Shown in pieces: positions 25,670 through 38,362 of a stretch of DNA of 64,000 nucleotides. Both the position numbers and the translations under genes were made by a program. Positions within the stretch are counted from its first letter, which is position 1. Each line of letters opens with the position of its first letter. The notes beneath the pieces are model-generated. The model was given only the letters and a program-made list of their open reading frames with translations, did not search any database and was not told where the DNA came from. The stretch is taken from assembly GCA_961205875.1 (NCBI GenBank), contig OY540810.1:19034001-19098000 (forward strand). The letters run 5' to 3'. Source of the DNA: Sialis fuliginosa (Eukaryota; Arthropoda; Insecta; Megaloptera; Sialidae).

Positions 25670-28276
25670 ATGTTTTGTACACGGTTTATGCATTAAAATA
25701 ATATGTTTGATATTAATTTAATACGCTTAGCTTTATTTATTGAATTCGCATGGTTAATGAAAATAAAATAAGTTTCACATCAACCGTGCGCTTATGTGGG
25801 TGAGACACACACCGCATTTTTTTATTAAGTATATAATTTATTTTGACTTCTGACATTTGGTCTAGCAATTTTATAAATGAGAGTAACATGTATAGTTTGT
25901 AAAGGACTTAAGAATCTAAAATAAAATAAAATTAGAATCATTCTGGAATAAAATTTGTAATTTTTTTACTTAATTGCGTATATTTTAAAAATATGTATTT
26001 AAGCATACAATTCGCGTGATTAAGACAAACCAAGAATGTTAAATTTAATGTTAATAAGTCAAAAATTTCCTCTTTAGTATATCTGTATGTTTGAAATATC
26101 CCTATAAAATTGAGTTGTTTCGAGTAATAAATAAGTTATTAGTACAAGATATTAATTGTTGTTCGATAGAATAATGATGTCGTAGTTATAATATCTCTTA
26201 AGTTGCGTGTAAGTACAATCAATGGGGAAGGATTGCCTGTTTTTATTATTTTATAAATTAACTCATTATCGATTTTATTTCCTTAAGAATTGTTTACGGC
26301 CATGATTATAATAAATGTTCACGTCATCTTAATTTATGTTTCATAAATTTAAATATTCATACTTCGGTTTGTCTCTCGAGAACATGAATTCCAATCTTCA
26401 TTTAGTACTTACGTAATAAATAATAGATTATTAAGCGAAATTTAGAGTACAAATTACGGATCGTATTTTTTCATTGTTTAAAGAAGTTTAAAAACCAAAG
26501 TAAAACAAATTGTACAGTAGTTTTACTAAACCAAAACTAAATTTTGAATAACTGTTCCAATTTGATTGTTTTAATTAATAATACAAACCCATTTCAGTTT
26601 TGCTAATTTGTATTATTTATTTACAAAACCGACTTACAATTAATTACATTTTCAATACACTGATGAAAAACGCACTAAACAAAAACGGACTGCGAATTTT
26701 CATCGAATGACGACATCATATTATAGACATATTAATATGGATTCGGTACTTCTTACGAGAAATTCTCAGGGCATGTAATAAATAAATTAAAATTAATATT
26801 TAATAAGCAATAAAGAAAGTGGAGTTCTTGTACTTCTAATATCATAAATAATTATAAGTTATCCAAATTATTTTAATTCGATTAACGTGTTAGCTATAGT
26901 TATCTTTAGTTAGTTAAGTGTACTATTAGATGAAATATTTTTTTATAAATTAGGTATTTTATTTGCAAAAAAATGTGATCAAATTTTGAACAATACATAT
27001 TTTTATTATTTATTTATTATTAGTTGAAATTTCTAGGGGTAGAAAGTTTATTTTTAAAAGAACTTATAAAAGTTTTTCGAATTTCTACTTTTATGAAAAA
27101 ATATTTATTTAAAAAAGTTATTTACCTTCTCAAAACTTTTTCGTAATAAAAATTAAAGTATAAGTTAAACTTTATCATTTCTCACCTAATATAATAATTG
27201 GTAATAAAAACAAAACAAAAATACCGTATAGCTATTTACACGAATAATATTTCATACCTTATCCGAAATGATTAATTCGTAATGAACAAAAAGTATGAAA
27301 TTAAAGTCATATGCACGAATTACAGAAATAATAAACACATCAAATCAATTCGCTACGGTCAACTGTCAGTTGGGTGATAAATATCGGTGAACACGACTGT
27401 TTTATAATATTACAATTAATTAACGAAACAATGGAAACGTCTTAAATGCGCACCAATACCGCGTAACTTTTGGATATAACATGGGGTTATTTACACAAAA
27501 AACTTTATTTTAAATATATGGGATTCAATTGACAAAATGGTTATGTTCACGTTTTGTCAATTTGATATTTTTGATACAAAATTATTTGTGTAGTGATGAA
27601 TTTTTCTGACAATGAGAACATTTATTTGCTTATACAATTTACAAAAATGTTACTCCCATTTCATTGCTTATACGCACTTCACTTATATAATTATGTTAGT
27701 GCTTCTATCTACCATATCCTGAATTCTTGGTACATTATTTAAAAAACAGAAAAATATTACATTTATTTAAGAATTCAGAATTCGTAATTGATATTCGTCG
27801 TGATCAAACGAAATTATAATCGCGATCGACCTGTTGGTGAGTCCTGAACTATATTATAAACTTGTTGTAAAAATATAAAATTATTAACCTAATAAAATAT
27901 TAAATAAAACTATAATAATGTCTAAAGAATTGTGTAGGGTAAAATGCGGTGAAACGTCACGGACGGAGAGATGCCACATTCCTAATATATTCCGATAGGG
28001 AAAAGACATGACTATAATTTAATAGGTTTTCGATAGAGAATTTGGTATGTGCCAATTCACAAGTGACAATGCACATCGTGTTCTTCATTTTACTCTATAC
28101 TCCTGCAATACACATATTAAAATATAATCTACATACATTTCAAAACAAACTGACGTACTATAATATATTTTATTTCATTTTTAACTTCCCAACTGGAAAT
28201 TATTGTAATCGGTCCGAAAATCAAAATCAAAAATTTCAACATAATTATATGTTTTAAGGTCACTATAGTATATTTA
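25670..28276. other. AT-rich noncoding DNA
   Basis: No exon, element end or RNA gene could be supported. The small frame at 28042-28257 resembles a signal-anchor segment only because AT-rich DNA encodes hydrophobic residues. Confidence 0.4.
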
Positions 28277-28615
28277 TGTCCGGTATTATAAATGAGCTAG
28301 CAAATTTGCTAGCTAGCAAGCACTTTCAAATGAGATATCAAACTTATATGACAGTTATTTTGGAGTTTTTTGAAGACTTTGACAAGTTTCGCGCACGCGT
28401 TGTAAGCTGTAGGTAAATACCAACGGTATTAAAACAGTGGTGGTATTATAAAAATTATTTTGTACGGTGAAAGATGCCAACTGTGTTATAATTAGTTGAA
28501 GTGTCACTGCTCTAAATTCCATAGTTAATCCATAGATACTAGTACAGAATTAATACCCCATTTGAAAGTGCTTGCTAGCTAGCAAATTTTGGTAGTTCCT
28601 TTATAATACCGGACA
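28277..28615. mobile_element. MITE with TTA duplication (PIF/Harbinger-like)
   Basis: The left end TGTCCGGTATTATAAATGA and right end TCCTTTATAATACCGGACA are inverted repeats. Just inside, GCTAGCTAGCAAGCACTTTC pairs with GAAAGTGCTTGCTAGCTAGC. The 3-bp TTA duplication lies at 28274-28276 and 28616-28618, as made by PIF/Harbinger-type transposases. It is noncoding and 339 bp long. A half-decayed relative lies at about 19030-19149. Confidence 0.8.
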
Positions 28616-28637
28616 TTACACTATTTTCAAAAAGATG

Positions 28638-28669
28638 TCTGTGTGTGTGTGTATGTACGTACGTACGTA
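28638..28669. repeat. GT/GTAC simple repeat
   Basis: A TG run grades into (GTAC)n and abuts the Tc1 terminal repeat that starts at 28670. Confidence 0.8.
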
Positions 28670-29760
28670 CACTGCCGTTCAAAAGTTTCCGGGCACTTAT
28701 TAAAATAATATTTTATTTGCTTTTAAACTGATATTGACTGAATAAGTACATTACGGTGATTCAATTTTATTTACTGAGTAATTAAAATTAAACTGACCAT
28801 GAGTTACCTTAACCATTTTGAAAATACTGAAATTCAGATAAAAATATACCAAATATAATTTTTCAGCGAATTTAACGTAATGTATATTTGAACAGTTCAG
28901 TTACTCTAACTCACAATATTGGATTATTTGGATTTTAAGAATAAAATTAATTAATAACAAGTACATTTTGAAAAGTTTGGGGATATATAAGTCGAATGCA
29001 ACCCCTTCAGTTAATGTCGACCTTCTGAAAATATGCTAAAATCTAAAATACGTAGTTTGTGATGGAAAAATAAAATAAAACTAGTTTTGAAAAACAATTC
29101 TCGATACTTTTATAACATACGGATAGATATTTAGAACGAGCTATTGCTGAAAATTTCAAAATATCGAAGTCGAAAGTTCATGAAATAACCATTCAGTTTA
29201 AGTTGACAGGTGTTTACACAACCAAAAAACGAAGTAGGAGACCTAAATATTCGACAGCCGCAGAGGGTAAGACCATTACAGTAATATGTAATAGAAATCG
29301 ATGATTGACAGCATCTCAAATAGGCGCTACATTCAATCGTTCTCATGCTAAGAGGTCTCTGTAGCAACCGTAAAAAGAGGGCTTTATAAGTTGAACCTTC
29401 ATAAATGAGTTAAGGTAAAAAAATTGTCTCTATGACCGTAGAATCAAATGAAATGAATAAAGTAAGGACAAAACCACCAGAATTTTAAAATTGAGAACTG
29501 CAGAAATGTTTTATGAAAAGTTTGATGTGCATTTACGTGGGACATGTGGTTAGTGATAAAAGGATTCCTGTTGTTCAGTGTCAACTGTGAAATATGATGG
29601 GGGTGTCTCTGATTGTCTGGGGATGTGCTTCATCTGCAGGAATAAGAAACCTTATCTAAATAGATGGAATTACGAAGAAAAAATAGTACCTATCAATGGA
29701 TTTTAGAAAAGAATTATGTTCGTCAGAACTGCGACTAAACAGCTCTGAATTTATTTTCAT
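28670..29760 (+). mobile_element. Tc1-like element, 3' truncated
   Basis: The left terminal repeat CACTGCCGTTCAAAAGTTTC follows TA (28668-28669), as in Tc1 elements. A decayed transposase occupies 29137-29760. No complementary right terminal repeat was found downstream, so the 3' end is lost or too diverged; the end coordinate is approximate. Confidence 0.7.
29137..29760 (+). pseudogene. Tc1 transposase pseudogene
   Basis: Broken frames encode recognisable Tc1 landmarks in order. First is the second helix-turn-helix region with RAIAENFKISKSKVHEIT and a GVYTTKKRSRRPKYSTA linker like the usual GR-rich GRPRKT motif. Next comes LTASQIGATFN, then TVKYDGGVSLIVWGC at about 29588-29629, the conserved stretch between the first and second catalytic acidic residues, followed by IDGI. 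Stops and shifts occur several times, for example within the NRNR-stop-LTASQ segment. The third catalytic region is not identifiable. The enzyme would have cut and pasted the element at TA; this copy cannot encode it. Confidence 0.8.
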
Positions 29761-30787
29761 GTAAGATAATGATACAAAATATTCTTCTATTCTAATATGA
29801 ATAGTTTGTACTCTGTAAAAAATTTATTATCTATGGTCTCGTAAATTTACATAACAGTAAAAATTAATCTTAACATTAATTTTTATATGAATTGAACTGA
29901 TATTTATAGAGTTCTATATAAATAATAAATGATATTTAAAAACGCAAACATATTTTTTTATTGTTACGTTATATACATAGGTATGTAATAGTATGTATGT
30001 ATATAAATGCATACATATGATTCAGGACTGGCGTGTCAAACTTTTACAGTAGCACATTGAGAGAAATATTTTAATACGAGCATCTGTCCGAAAATTTTTC
30101 ATGGGGAGCTACAGTCCCCCAAAGATTTTACCCAAAATTAGTTTTTATTTAATATCTTGAGAACCACAAAAATGTATAATAATTATATACAATGTACTGT
30201 ACATCCAATATAAATCATCTTTTTTCTTGTAGTGTTTCATACAGATTTCATGTAGGTTGTATTATACTCTTAATTATAAACTGTTAAATATAAACCTACA
30301 AATCTTATCATTTAATTTGATACAATCAAGATAAAAACGCAAAAACAATATTCTAAAATATATATTATATTTATATTAAATGACACCTTATATTATATAC
30401 CTACATATTTTACTACAATATAATATAAATATAAAATACGATTGATAATCATAAAAATACTTCCTCAATTAATAATAATATAATATATAAATAAAAACAA
30501 TGTATGTATATTTTTTTATTGATATATATTCGACAAATGACTTGCCAAAAATGACCTTTAGGCTTCTCAAATGAAAAACTTCTTACCGGAAAAATATCAG
30601 TCATTTCTTTACCGACAGAATACAATGAAGTAAAATTATTCTTTAATTATTTTTAACTTCATAATCCATATTTTAATTCAAGTTGAATTATTCCAAGTAT
30701 CATCAAGCATACAAATAACTCCCGAAGATATAGTTTTCTCTTTTCATTTAATATTACACTCAGTAGATGCATCCTTATCTTACTTAC
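29761..30787. other. AT-rich noncoding DNA
   Basis: No gene or element end was recognised. A frame continuing from the next entry runs on the minus strand to a stop at 30659. Confidence 0.35.
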
Positions 30788-30940
30788 CCAAGTTATATTT
30801 GTTGGAATAATGCGGCTTGTCTGTGAATTGAAGGTTGACCCTAATGATTTTTTAATAACTATATCTATGGAATCATTAGGCCCGTTCTTTTTAATTCGCT
30901 CCACTAGAGATAGAATAATGTGGAAGTTAGAGAAAAATTC
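30788..30940 (-). CDS. Weak candidate coding exon, unknown protein
   Basis: On the minus strand, 51 uninterrupted codons (starting EFFSNFHIILSLVERIKKNG, ending RIIPTNITW) lie between an acceptor AG (30941-30942) and a consensus donor GTAAGTA (30787 down to 30781). They are in phase 0 at both sides. The protein has mixed composition, with a hydrophobic start and a KNGPNDSIDIV stretch. I recognise no family. The acceptor lacks a strong pyrimidine tract and no partner exon was found, so this could be chance or a relic of a mobile element. Confidence 0.25.
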
Positions 30941-31300
30941 CTATGTCGGGATTATGGCAGGTTGTATTTTGTATTTGTAATATATAAGCACTACCGTGTT
31001 CAGAGACGTACTTAGAATAAAATAATCAGAATTTATATTATCGTGATATTTTAGTTTTTATTAATATTAAATTGAGGTTAATTTTTTAAACTAAAATATT
31101 TACACTTTATTAAATAGTTTTATTAATAGTTCCAGACGAGATTAGGCTTCTGATGAGGACTTCTTGCGAAATCGAAATACGTGTCGACGGACATTGTTTT
31201 CTTATGGTTTTATAGTAAATAATACCTGATAAAATCTGAAATTTTTTATAGGTATAAAAATGTATTATAATTAATTAAATCGTGAATTTTACTTATTTTA

Positions 31301-31794
31301 TCCATACTAATATTATAAATACGAAAGTGTGTATGTCTGTCTGTCTCTCTGTCTGTTACCTTTTCACAGCTAAACCACTGAACCGATCTTAATGAAATTT
31401 GGCAGTGAGATAGCTTGCATCCCGAGGACGGACATAGGCTACTTCGTATCTCGAAAATTCAACCCCTAAAGAATTGCAAGGGGGTGGAAATTTTTTAATT
31501 TTTTTAGTAATTAATATTACATATGAAGGGTTGTAATTGGTTTTATTCGATCCGGCGGGAAAAATACTACGGGGGCGGGGGTTTAAGGGGAAAAACAACC
31601 CTTTATCTCGCATAGGAGCCGAAGATATTTACGATTGTGCATAATGAATGAAAACCAAAGTATAGAAAATATTTATATTTCACACTCTTTTACATATGAA
31701 TGGTTGTAATTAGTTTCAAATGATCCGGCGTAAAAAATATCATGGGGATGGGGGTTTCGAAATCCACGCGAGCGAAGCCGCGGGTAGCAGCTAG
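31301..31794 (+). mobile_element. Nonautonomous Helitron with both ends (Lep1-like)
   Basis: The element begins TCCATACTAATATTATAAAT directly after A. It carries a GTCT microsatellite within 50 bp of the start, and ends in a GC-rich hairpin-forming CACGCGAGCGAAGCCGCG then GGTAGCAGCTAG, followed by T. Insertion between A and T, a TC start, a 3' hairpin and a CTAG end without inverted repeats are the defining marks of Helitrons. The TCCATACTAATATTATAAA start with GTCT repeats matches, from memory, the Lep1-type Helitrons of insects. It is 494 bp, with no Rep/helicase. The minus-strand frame at 31389-31613 is not considered a gene. Confidence 0.85.
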
Positions 31795-32835
31795 TATGTC
31801 TATAAAATGTTGAGTGCCAACTGAAGTATCAGATTCTATATCGTAGTAAATTTTCAGTTTTACTTTTTTTTTGGTTGGCTAATTTTACTTCAATCGAACA
31901 ATGTTTAGAAAAGTCCAATATAACCGATCCAAAATGGCGACTAAATTTCAAAATCTAATATATTCTATAATAATATAATAACCATCTCGAGAAATGCATC
32001 GAAATCAGTTGATACATTTGAGATATGTTAGATCAAAACTGTATGCACATTTTCAATGTTACTTCAATCAGACAGTTTAATAAGGCGGATTTAAAATAGC
32101 GACCAAATATACACAACCATTTCGGAGAAAAATATTTTCATACAAAAAATGTATCGAATTCTGTTGATCCATTATGGTGTGTTCGCTATAGTCCAAAAGC
32201 ACCATTAGGAGCTAAATACGAACGTGCATACAAACAAATAATGCAGGTTTGAAACACACAACCCATCTCTTTAGTCAAGGATTAAAAGTTAATAAAAATT
32301 AAATCTTAAAAAAACGCTAGGTTTTAATTAAAATATTTTATAACATTTTGAATACGATCTGTTTTATCAACTATTTCAAATAATGTTACTTTTTCTTTAG
32401 TGATATTGACATTGCCATGAGATAATTAAACATTTTTATAAATTTACTTTAAAAAAAAATTAAGTTACTCTAGAAAAATGTTAACGCAATGTATAAATAC
32501 TGTCACAATCTCGAATATCCATTATAACAGAAAACAGTTAATAATCCATGCCTTTATTCTCCTTTCCCTCTTTTTAAACACCGCCTGATTTTTTCGTCAG
32601 GTGGTACCCGACATCGTCTTTGCATCAACCCCGAGTGGGAGTGGGGGGTTTATCTAAAATACCGGTCAGAAGGGGTTATTTCGTACCAATTGCTCGACCC
32701 ATTACACAAAGGGTAATGTTTATGTTATCAAATGTAGATTATGATAACGTTGCAAACGAACGTCTCACAGTCTAAGCGGCAAACAGATTATTATCGGCTT
32801 TACTTGAAATTATAATGTGTCACTTATGACCTTTT
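31795..32835. other. AT-rich noncoding DNA with a degenerate direct repeat
   Basis: About 31850-32180 has two loose copies of a unit containing TTACTTCAATC, an AATGGCGAC / AATAGCGACC phrase and GTTGATACATT / GTTGATCCATT, which is old repeat material. About 32560-32720 is GC-richer, with a small hairpin (CCTGATTTTTTCGTCAGG). No gene is seen. Confidence 0.4.
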
Positions 32836-35734
32836 AAGCATTGGAATCTTAGAAACTACGGACGGTAGCGGAATCCGTCACCGTTTCGACGGAGTCCGCC
32901 AGTTTTTTTTTGCCTTGAGAAAAATATCTATTGTGATTTTTTATAAACAAACCCGGCTGGCAGTACGTGAGTAGTCAACCAAATAAATAATACATGTAGT
33001 GCACCAAATAAATAATACAGAAAAAATTAATTTCGTGTTCCATGATTTCGCTTGTAATTATTATTCAATTTGTTTGAAAAAACAATTAATTAAAAACAAA
33101 GTATGGTACATAATTTATATTTCGACGTTCTTAGTTAACTTTTTATTAAATATGACTTAAAAATTGAATATAAACGATGTAATGTTTTATACAGGCTATT
33201 CAATTTATTTATATAATTACAATTTTAATTTATAAGTTCAGATTTTTTATTAAATTACAATTTTACATATATTTTTATTTCGAATTAATCTATTTTCTAA
33301 TAAATCTAGTTTTGTTAATGTTAATTTGCAATGTAAGCTTTATGTACAAGGTTAAATATTATTTTACATAATGGTCGCACCTGTAATTTTTAAAATGTGA
33401 AATTCACAGTACAATTATATAAAATTTCAAAATAACGTATCAAGCTTCGAACATATCGGTATTTTTGTACATATATGTATTATACACATCATATGTTATA
33501 CATACATACGAGTACATCATACATATCAGAGTTGGGCATTCAATCGTAAAAACAAATAAAAATTAACAAATAAACTGCATTTCTTATTTAAAACTAACGA
33601 TTAATAATATAGTTATTTGTAATTGCGAATTATCACAATTAACAATTGATTAATTGTTAATTTCAGATTTAATTAAAATAAAAAAGAACGACTATCACAA
33701 TCATATATATATATATATTTCAATTCGCCTTATTAATCAGAAAAAAAGAACTTATTAATCAGAAAATATGCTCGTAATGTTTTGGCATGGAATGGTTAAC
33801 ACGAGTATGCGCGCGCGACTATTTCTGTGCGAGTGAGAAAAGATTGTCTGCACTATAGAGTGTTGTATCTGAACTTCTCTCTCGGCTGACTATATAGGTA
33901 TATTTGGTATATATGATCACAATACAACATACACGCAACTAGGGTTTGCAATCCCGCAGACTTTTTTTTCCCGCGGGAATTTTGCGGGAAATCCTCAAAT
34001 CCCGCGGGATCCCGCGGGATCCCGCAGTTTTTCCAAAAATTTTGTTATTCATACTTAAAATTTAGATTATTTAGTTAACAAAAAAAAAGTTAATTGTCCC
34101 AAAAATTCAAACTCACAGGTCAAACCTGTGAATGGCGCAAACCGAGTCTTTTTCCCATTTGATTAACATGGGAAAAATTACTTTTTTACTTACGCTTGAA
34201 TATCTCGTTGAAAACAATTTTTTTTGAAAATTTCTCAAGGGAATATTTTGTAGAGAATTAAGTGCACAATTCATAAATCCAATAAATTATAAGAAATGTT
34301 TGTTTAAAAATTATCATAAAAATTGGATTTTACTTTCTATGATAATGTTTAAACGAACATATCTTTAAAAATATTCGAACTATGATTTGAGCACTTGGGA
34401 TCTTTTTTGTAAGAACTTTAATTCTTTATAATATGCTGCTGTAAGAAATTAAAATAAATAAATTTTTCAACGAGATATTCACGCATAAGTAAAAAAGCAA
34501 TTTTTCCCATGTTAATCAAATGGGAAAATGACTCGGTTTGCGCCGTCCACAGGTTTGATCTATGAGTCTGAAATTTTGGGACAATTAACTTTTGATCCAA
34601 AGCTAAAACATAGGCTAGCGGGACCGAAAAAATAAAAATAAATTTTAAAAAACACCCTAGTATATACGGTATGTCACGTAAAACTAAACCACTAAATATC
34701 ATTATTTACGGTTGTATTTTAGGGATAATACTGTTAAAAAAATATCGTGTAGATTGAATTTTGTGTATTAAATTTTTGTATTTTGTATTTTTTATGTTTT
34801 TTTTTGTAATCTGGGGGCTGTTCGAGCTTCTTTCGTCGCCTGAGTCGTACTCAGTGTAACCACTTAACTAATCGTGAACAAGAGATATAATTTACTTCAC
34901 TAGTTTCATATTCAGTCATCTCAACCTTAATTTTTTTTTTCAAAATTGTTACCTTTTTTTATTCATATTTACGCTTTAAAAGTATTCAAAACGCACGCGA
35001 CCTACAAATTCAATGTTCAAAAATTCCGCGCGGATCCCGCACTTTTATTGCGGGATCCGCAGATCTCCAAAACGTGCGGGATCCCGCGGGAATGCGGGAT
35101 CCCGCATTGCGGGATTGCAAACCCTACACGCAACACAGTTGAATCAGCTGTAAAGATTTTGTACTTTTGCGTGTTACAATGGTTTTATTAGGTATATAAG
35201 AATTTAAAATTAATATCTTTTTAAATAAAATATTGAATAGAAAAATCGAAGTTTGTAGTAATGTTGATCGATACAATTAAATAAACAATTTAAATAAAAT
35301 AAATGGTGTAGGTAATAAACTAAGGCATGTATTTGTTGTGTATAATTACTCTTTTCTAATAAAATTAAATATGTAAATAATAAAAATAATTGTATTGTGA
35401 TATTAGTTATTAGTTACTAATCTAAAAATGTATAATGAATTGTGTATTGAATAATTACTACAGGTTATCGAGTGCAAAAAATTTACATAAAATCAAATCT
35501 TTCGGATTCGGAGGTCACCGTTTTTTGTAAAGTCACAGTCTAATTGATTTGTACAGCTTTAAATGAGCGACGTCATGTCATCCGTTTCTCTAAGGTGCCA
35601 GGAACGCGTTTTTTTGTTAGAAACGCCGTTGCGTTATGACGGATTGTAAAGTGCCACTTGTATTGGAATCGCATATAATAGATTTAGTAAAGTCGTAGCG
35701 GTGACGGACACCGTTCTCTAAGATTCCAATGCTT
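32836..35734. mobile_element. Older inverted-repeat element hosting a nested hAT insertion
   Basis: AAGCATTGGAATCTTAGA at 32836 pairs with TCTAAGATTCCAATGCTT ending at 35734. Next to both are GTCACCG-rich stretches (near 32877 and 35700) that also pair in part. Removing the hAT element nested at 33940-35126 leaves about 1.7 kb. The target duplication is not clear and there is no surviving frame. The pairing is real in the sequence; the family is unknown. Confidence 0.55.
33940..35126. mobile_element. Nonautonomous hAT-like element with perfect 8-bp duplication
   Basis: The ends are TAGGGTTTGCAATCCCGC and its complement, flanked by identical CACGCAAC (33932-33939 and 35127-35134). The first and last ~100 bp are packed with CCCGCGGGAT-type palindromes, an extreme GC contrast to the surroundings. 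An inner inverted repeat (about 34087-34210 with 34467-34595) contains TTTTCCCATTTGATTAACAT and GTTAATTGTCCCAAAA pairs. No transposase frame is present. The 8-bp duplication and the TAGGG ends indicate hAT. The perfect duplication suggests a fairly recent insertion. Confidence 0.9.
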
Positions 35735-38362
35735 TACTTACTACATAGATAAGAAAGAGTTGGCGGTGTAAAATTTATTTTGTCAAGACTCAGGACAATA
35801 CTTGTACTTATATATTGCAAGCATATTAAAGTCAATTTATATGTGGTGTTTTCATGAATTTAAAATAGCTTAATACTTCGTATATTTTAGGGGTTAAATT
35901 GTGTTTTAGAGGTACAGTCGCCTGCAGAACTCGTCTGGCACCCTAAAGGCCATAATCGCTTACAACAGATTTCAAATTTAAAGACAAACATCATCGGTTA
36001 TCTTTTTCTAGGGCGGAGCTTACACTTACAGTTATAACATTTTAAATAAAAACAATAAATATACGTCCATTTCAAATAATGATTTATTATTACAAATTTT
36101 GCTTTTGTTACCTAATTTCTAATATTTATTATGGTTATTTACTTATGCATATTTTAAATCTAATATGTATCTACAATTTATATTGGATTTGGATATTATT
36201 TTTATACATTTTAACAATTAAATATTAATATATTATTTTTTGCTATTACATTTTACGTTTTACACATCATATTTTTCGAGAGCAGGTTTTTGACTATTAT
36301 TTTTTTAATGTTGCTGGTTCTATGAAACAACTGTATTTTTTTATATTAAAAAAAACTCAACAATAAGATTTCAATGCCACTATTTGCCATATTGATAAAT
36401 TTTACTTTTTTATGGCGACAATCGATTATATAAGTCTTTGGAAACACATACAAACAGTTTTATAAAAATAAAGGTTTTACAAAAAATTGTATTGTGAATC
36501 ATAAACAAGCACGATTCCATTATTAAAAAATTAAACAAAAACAATTGAAGATATCAGGTCCTAATTTTCAGTGAATGTTCTGTACTACAGAATGTTTATT
36601 TTCCAGGGATATCAACTTAAAAAACGTTAAACTTTATTAGTTATTACAGCTTAAAAGAGTGTGTTTTCAGCCATTTTAATCAGCGTAACGGATAAACAAA
36701 TGATTTTTAAATTTTTTTCAAAATTTTACATGACATTTTTTTTGTATAATACTTATTTAGACCGCTATTTACCAAAAGTCAGAAAATCTTAAGAATTTTG
36801 CAAATGAACCATGGATAACTCCTGTCGCGGACAACCAAAATCGGAGCAAACTTAGGGTATTATTCTACACCATATTTGTAACAAATGCTGTTAGTATTAA
36901 AACTGTATCCAAAAATAATCTGTTTTAGCCTCCACAGCCTGGACTATAAAAGTTGTAGAGAACATTATTTTCTATAATTTATGTTCTATTCTTTTTTTGT
37001 ATCTTTTATGAATTGACCAAAAATAATAATTTAGTTTTTATTTAAAATTAATTTTAATAATATGAAATCTACATAGTTATGTATGAAAATAAAATAATTT
37101 ATTATTATAACTGTCAATTAAATAGATGTATAGAAATAATAATATCTAAAACGTGCCAAACTGTTGAAATATTAAATAAATAAGAAGCCATTGACAAAAC
37201 AACATTTTTTTAAACATAAAAATTATTATAGCGATTTATAATAAAAACATTTGAAATGATGTACAAAAAAGTCTTGTGTCGACCAGGGCAGTTTATTTGC
37301 AATAATAATTTGCGTTTCTTGTAATATAAATATAAACAATAAAATCACTACCTTTGCAATAACACATGCGTTAATTTTAACCCACTCGTAGGTATACATA
37401 TTTAACAAAATATAAAAATTTCAAATTTCTTTTTTATAGTTATTAGGCATTATAATGACTAGTTTAAAATTTTCAAAATTTTAAATTACATTTAAAAAGG
37501 TGCAATGGCTATCACTAGACTTTCTTTGTCGTTTGTTAACGACTACAGATCGGCACATAGCCTTCAAGTCGAAAATAATCAGAATGGATTCAGAGAAGGT
37601 TAAAATGGGTATTGCCATCAAAATCTGAAATTGAAAAAAATGGTTTAACAATACTAACTTCAAATTTCAAACAAGTTTGGAAGTTCGAAGCAAAAGAATT
37701 GTAGTATATTTAATTAAGAAATTTTTATTTGATTTGCTATAATTTTACATATGTTGTTTCTTATGGAGTATGACCCCTATGATCCCACCCCCTTTATTTA
37801 AATTACTTTAAATTTATAAGTTTTTTTAAGGGGAGCATAACATTAAACGAATATCCTTCGCCTTTCAGTGGGGGGAGGGTGGCTTACATACTTCTACCCC
37901 CTTCAAAACGTTTTCATCTTCACCTTATCCATATTAATGAGACATATAATTTTATATCAAGTTTAATATATTTAAATACTAAAATTCGGGATATCAAATA
38001 TTTATTGCCACAAAATTTACTTATACAATTTTTAATGGATTACATAATAATTTAATTGCACAAATATATATGAGTACTATAAACAAAGAGAGTTCTTTAT
38101 CTAGCAAATGAATTTCAAAATATCTGTCATTGTTTGATACATGGAGAAATGATTTAAATATTATAATAATCAAATGGGAGGAGCCTATTAAGTTTGTGAT
38201 AAACTAAAATGAATACAAATTGCAAGACCATTAATGCAGGTGACTGTACATTAGGTATTATAATACAATACATTAATATTAAATTATTTTTTCATACTTG
38301 CAATGTGCATATAGGTATATAATAATAAAAAGACTATAATAATAATGAGACTCGTTTTACTA
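35735..38362. other. AT-rich noncoding DNA with a repeat fragment
   Basis: 36940-37060 resembles 25310-25430 (TTGTAGAGAACATTATTTTC, TATAATTTATGTTCTATT, GAATTGACCAAAAA), a fragment of that repeat family. No exon or RNA gene was recognised elsewhere. Confidence 0.4.

Noticed and set aside
29131-29367. Minus-strand frame of 78 codons
   Set aside because: Antisense shadow of the Tc1 transposase relic.
31389-31613. Minus-strand frame in the Helitron
   Set aside because: Lies in a nonautonomous Helitron body of a type known to be noncoding.
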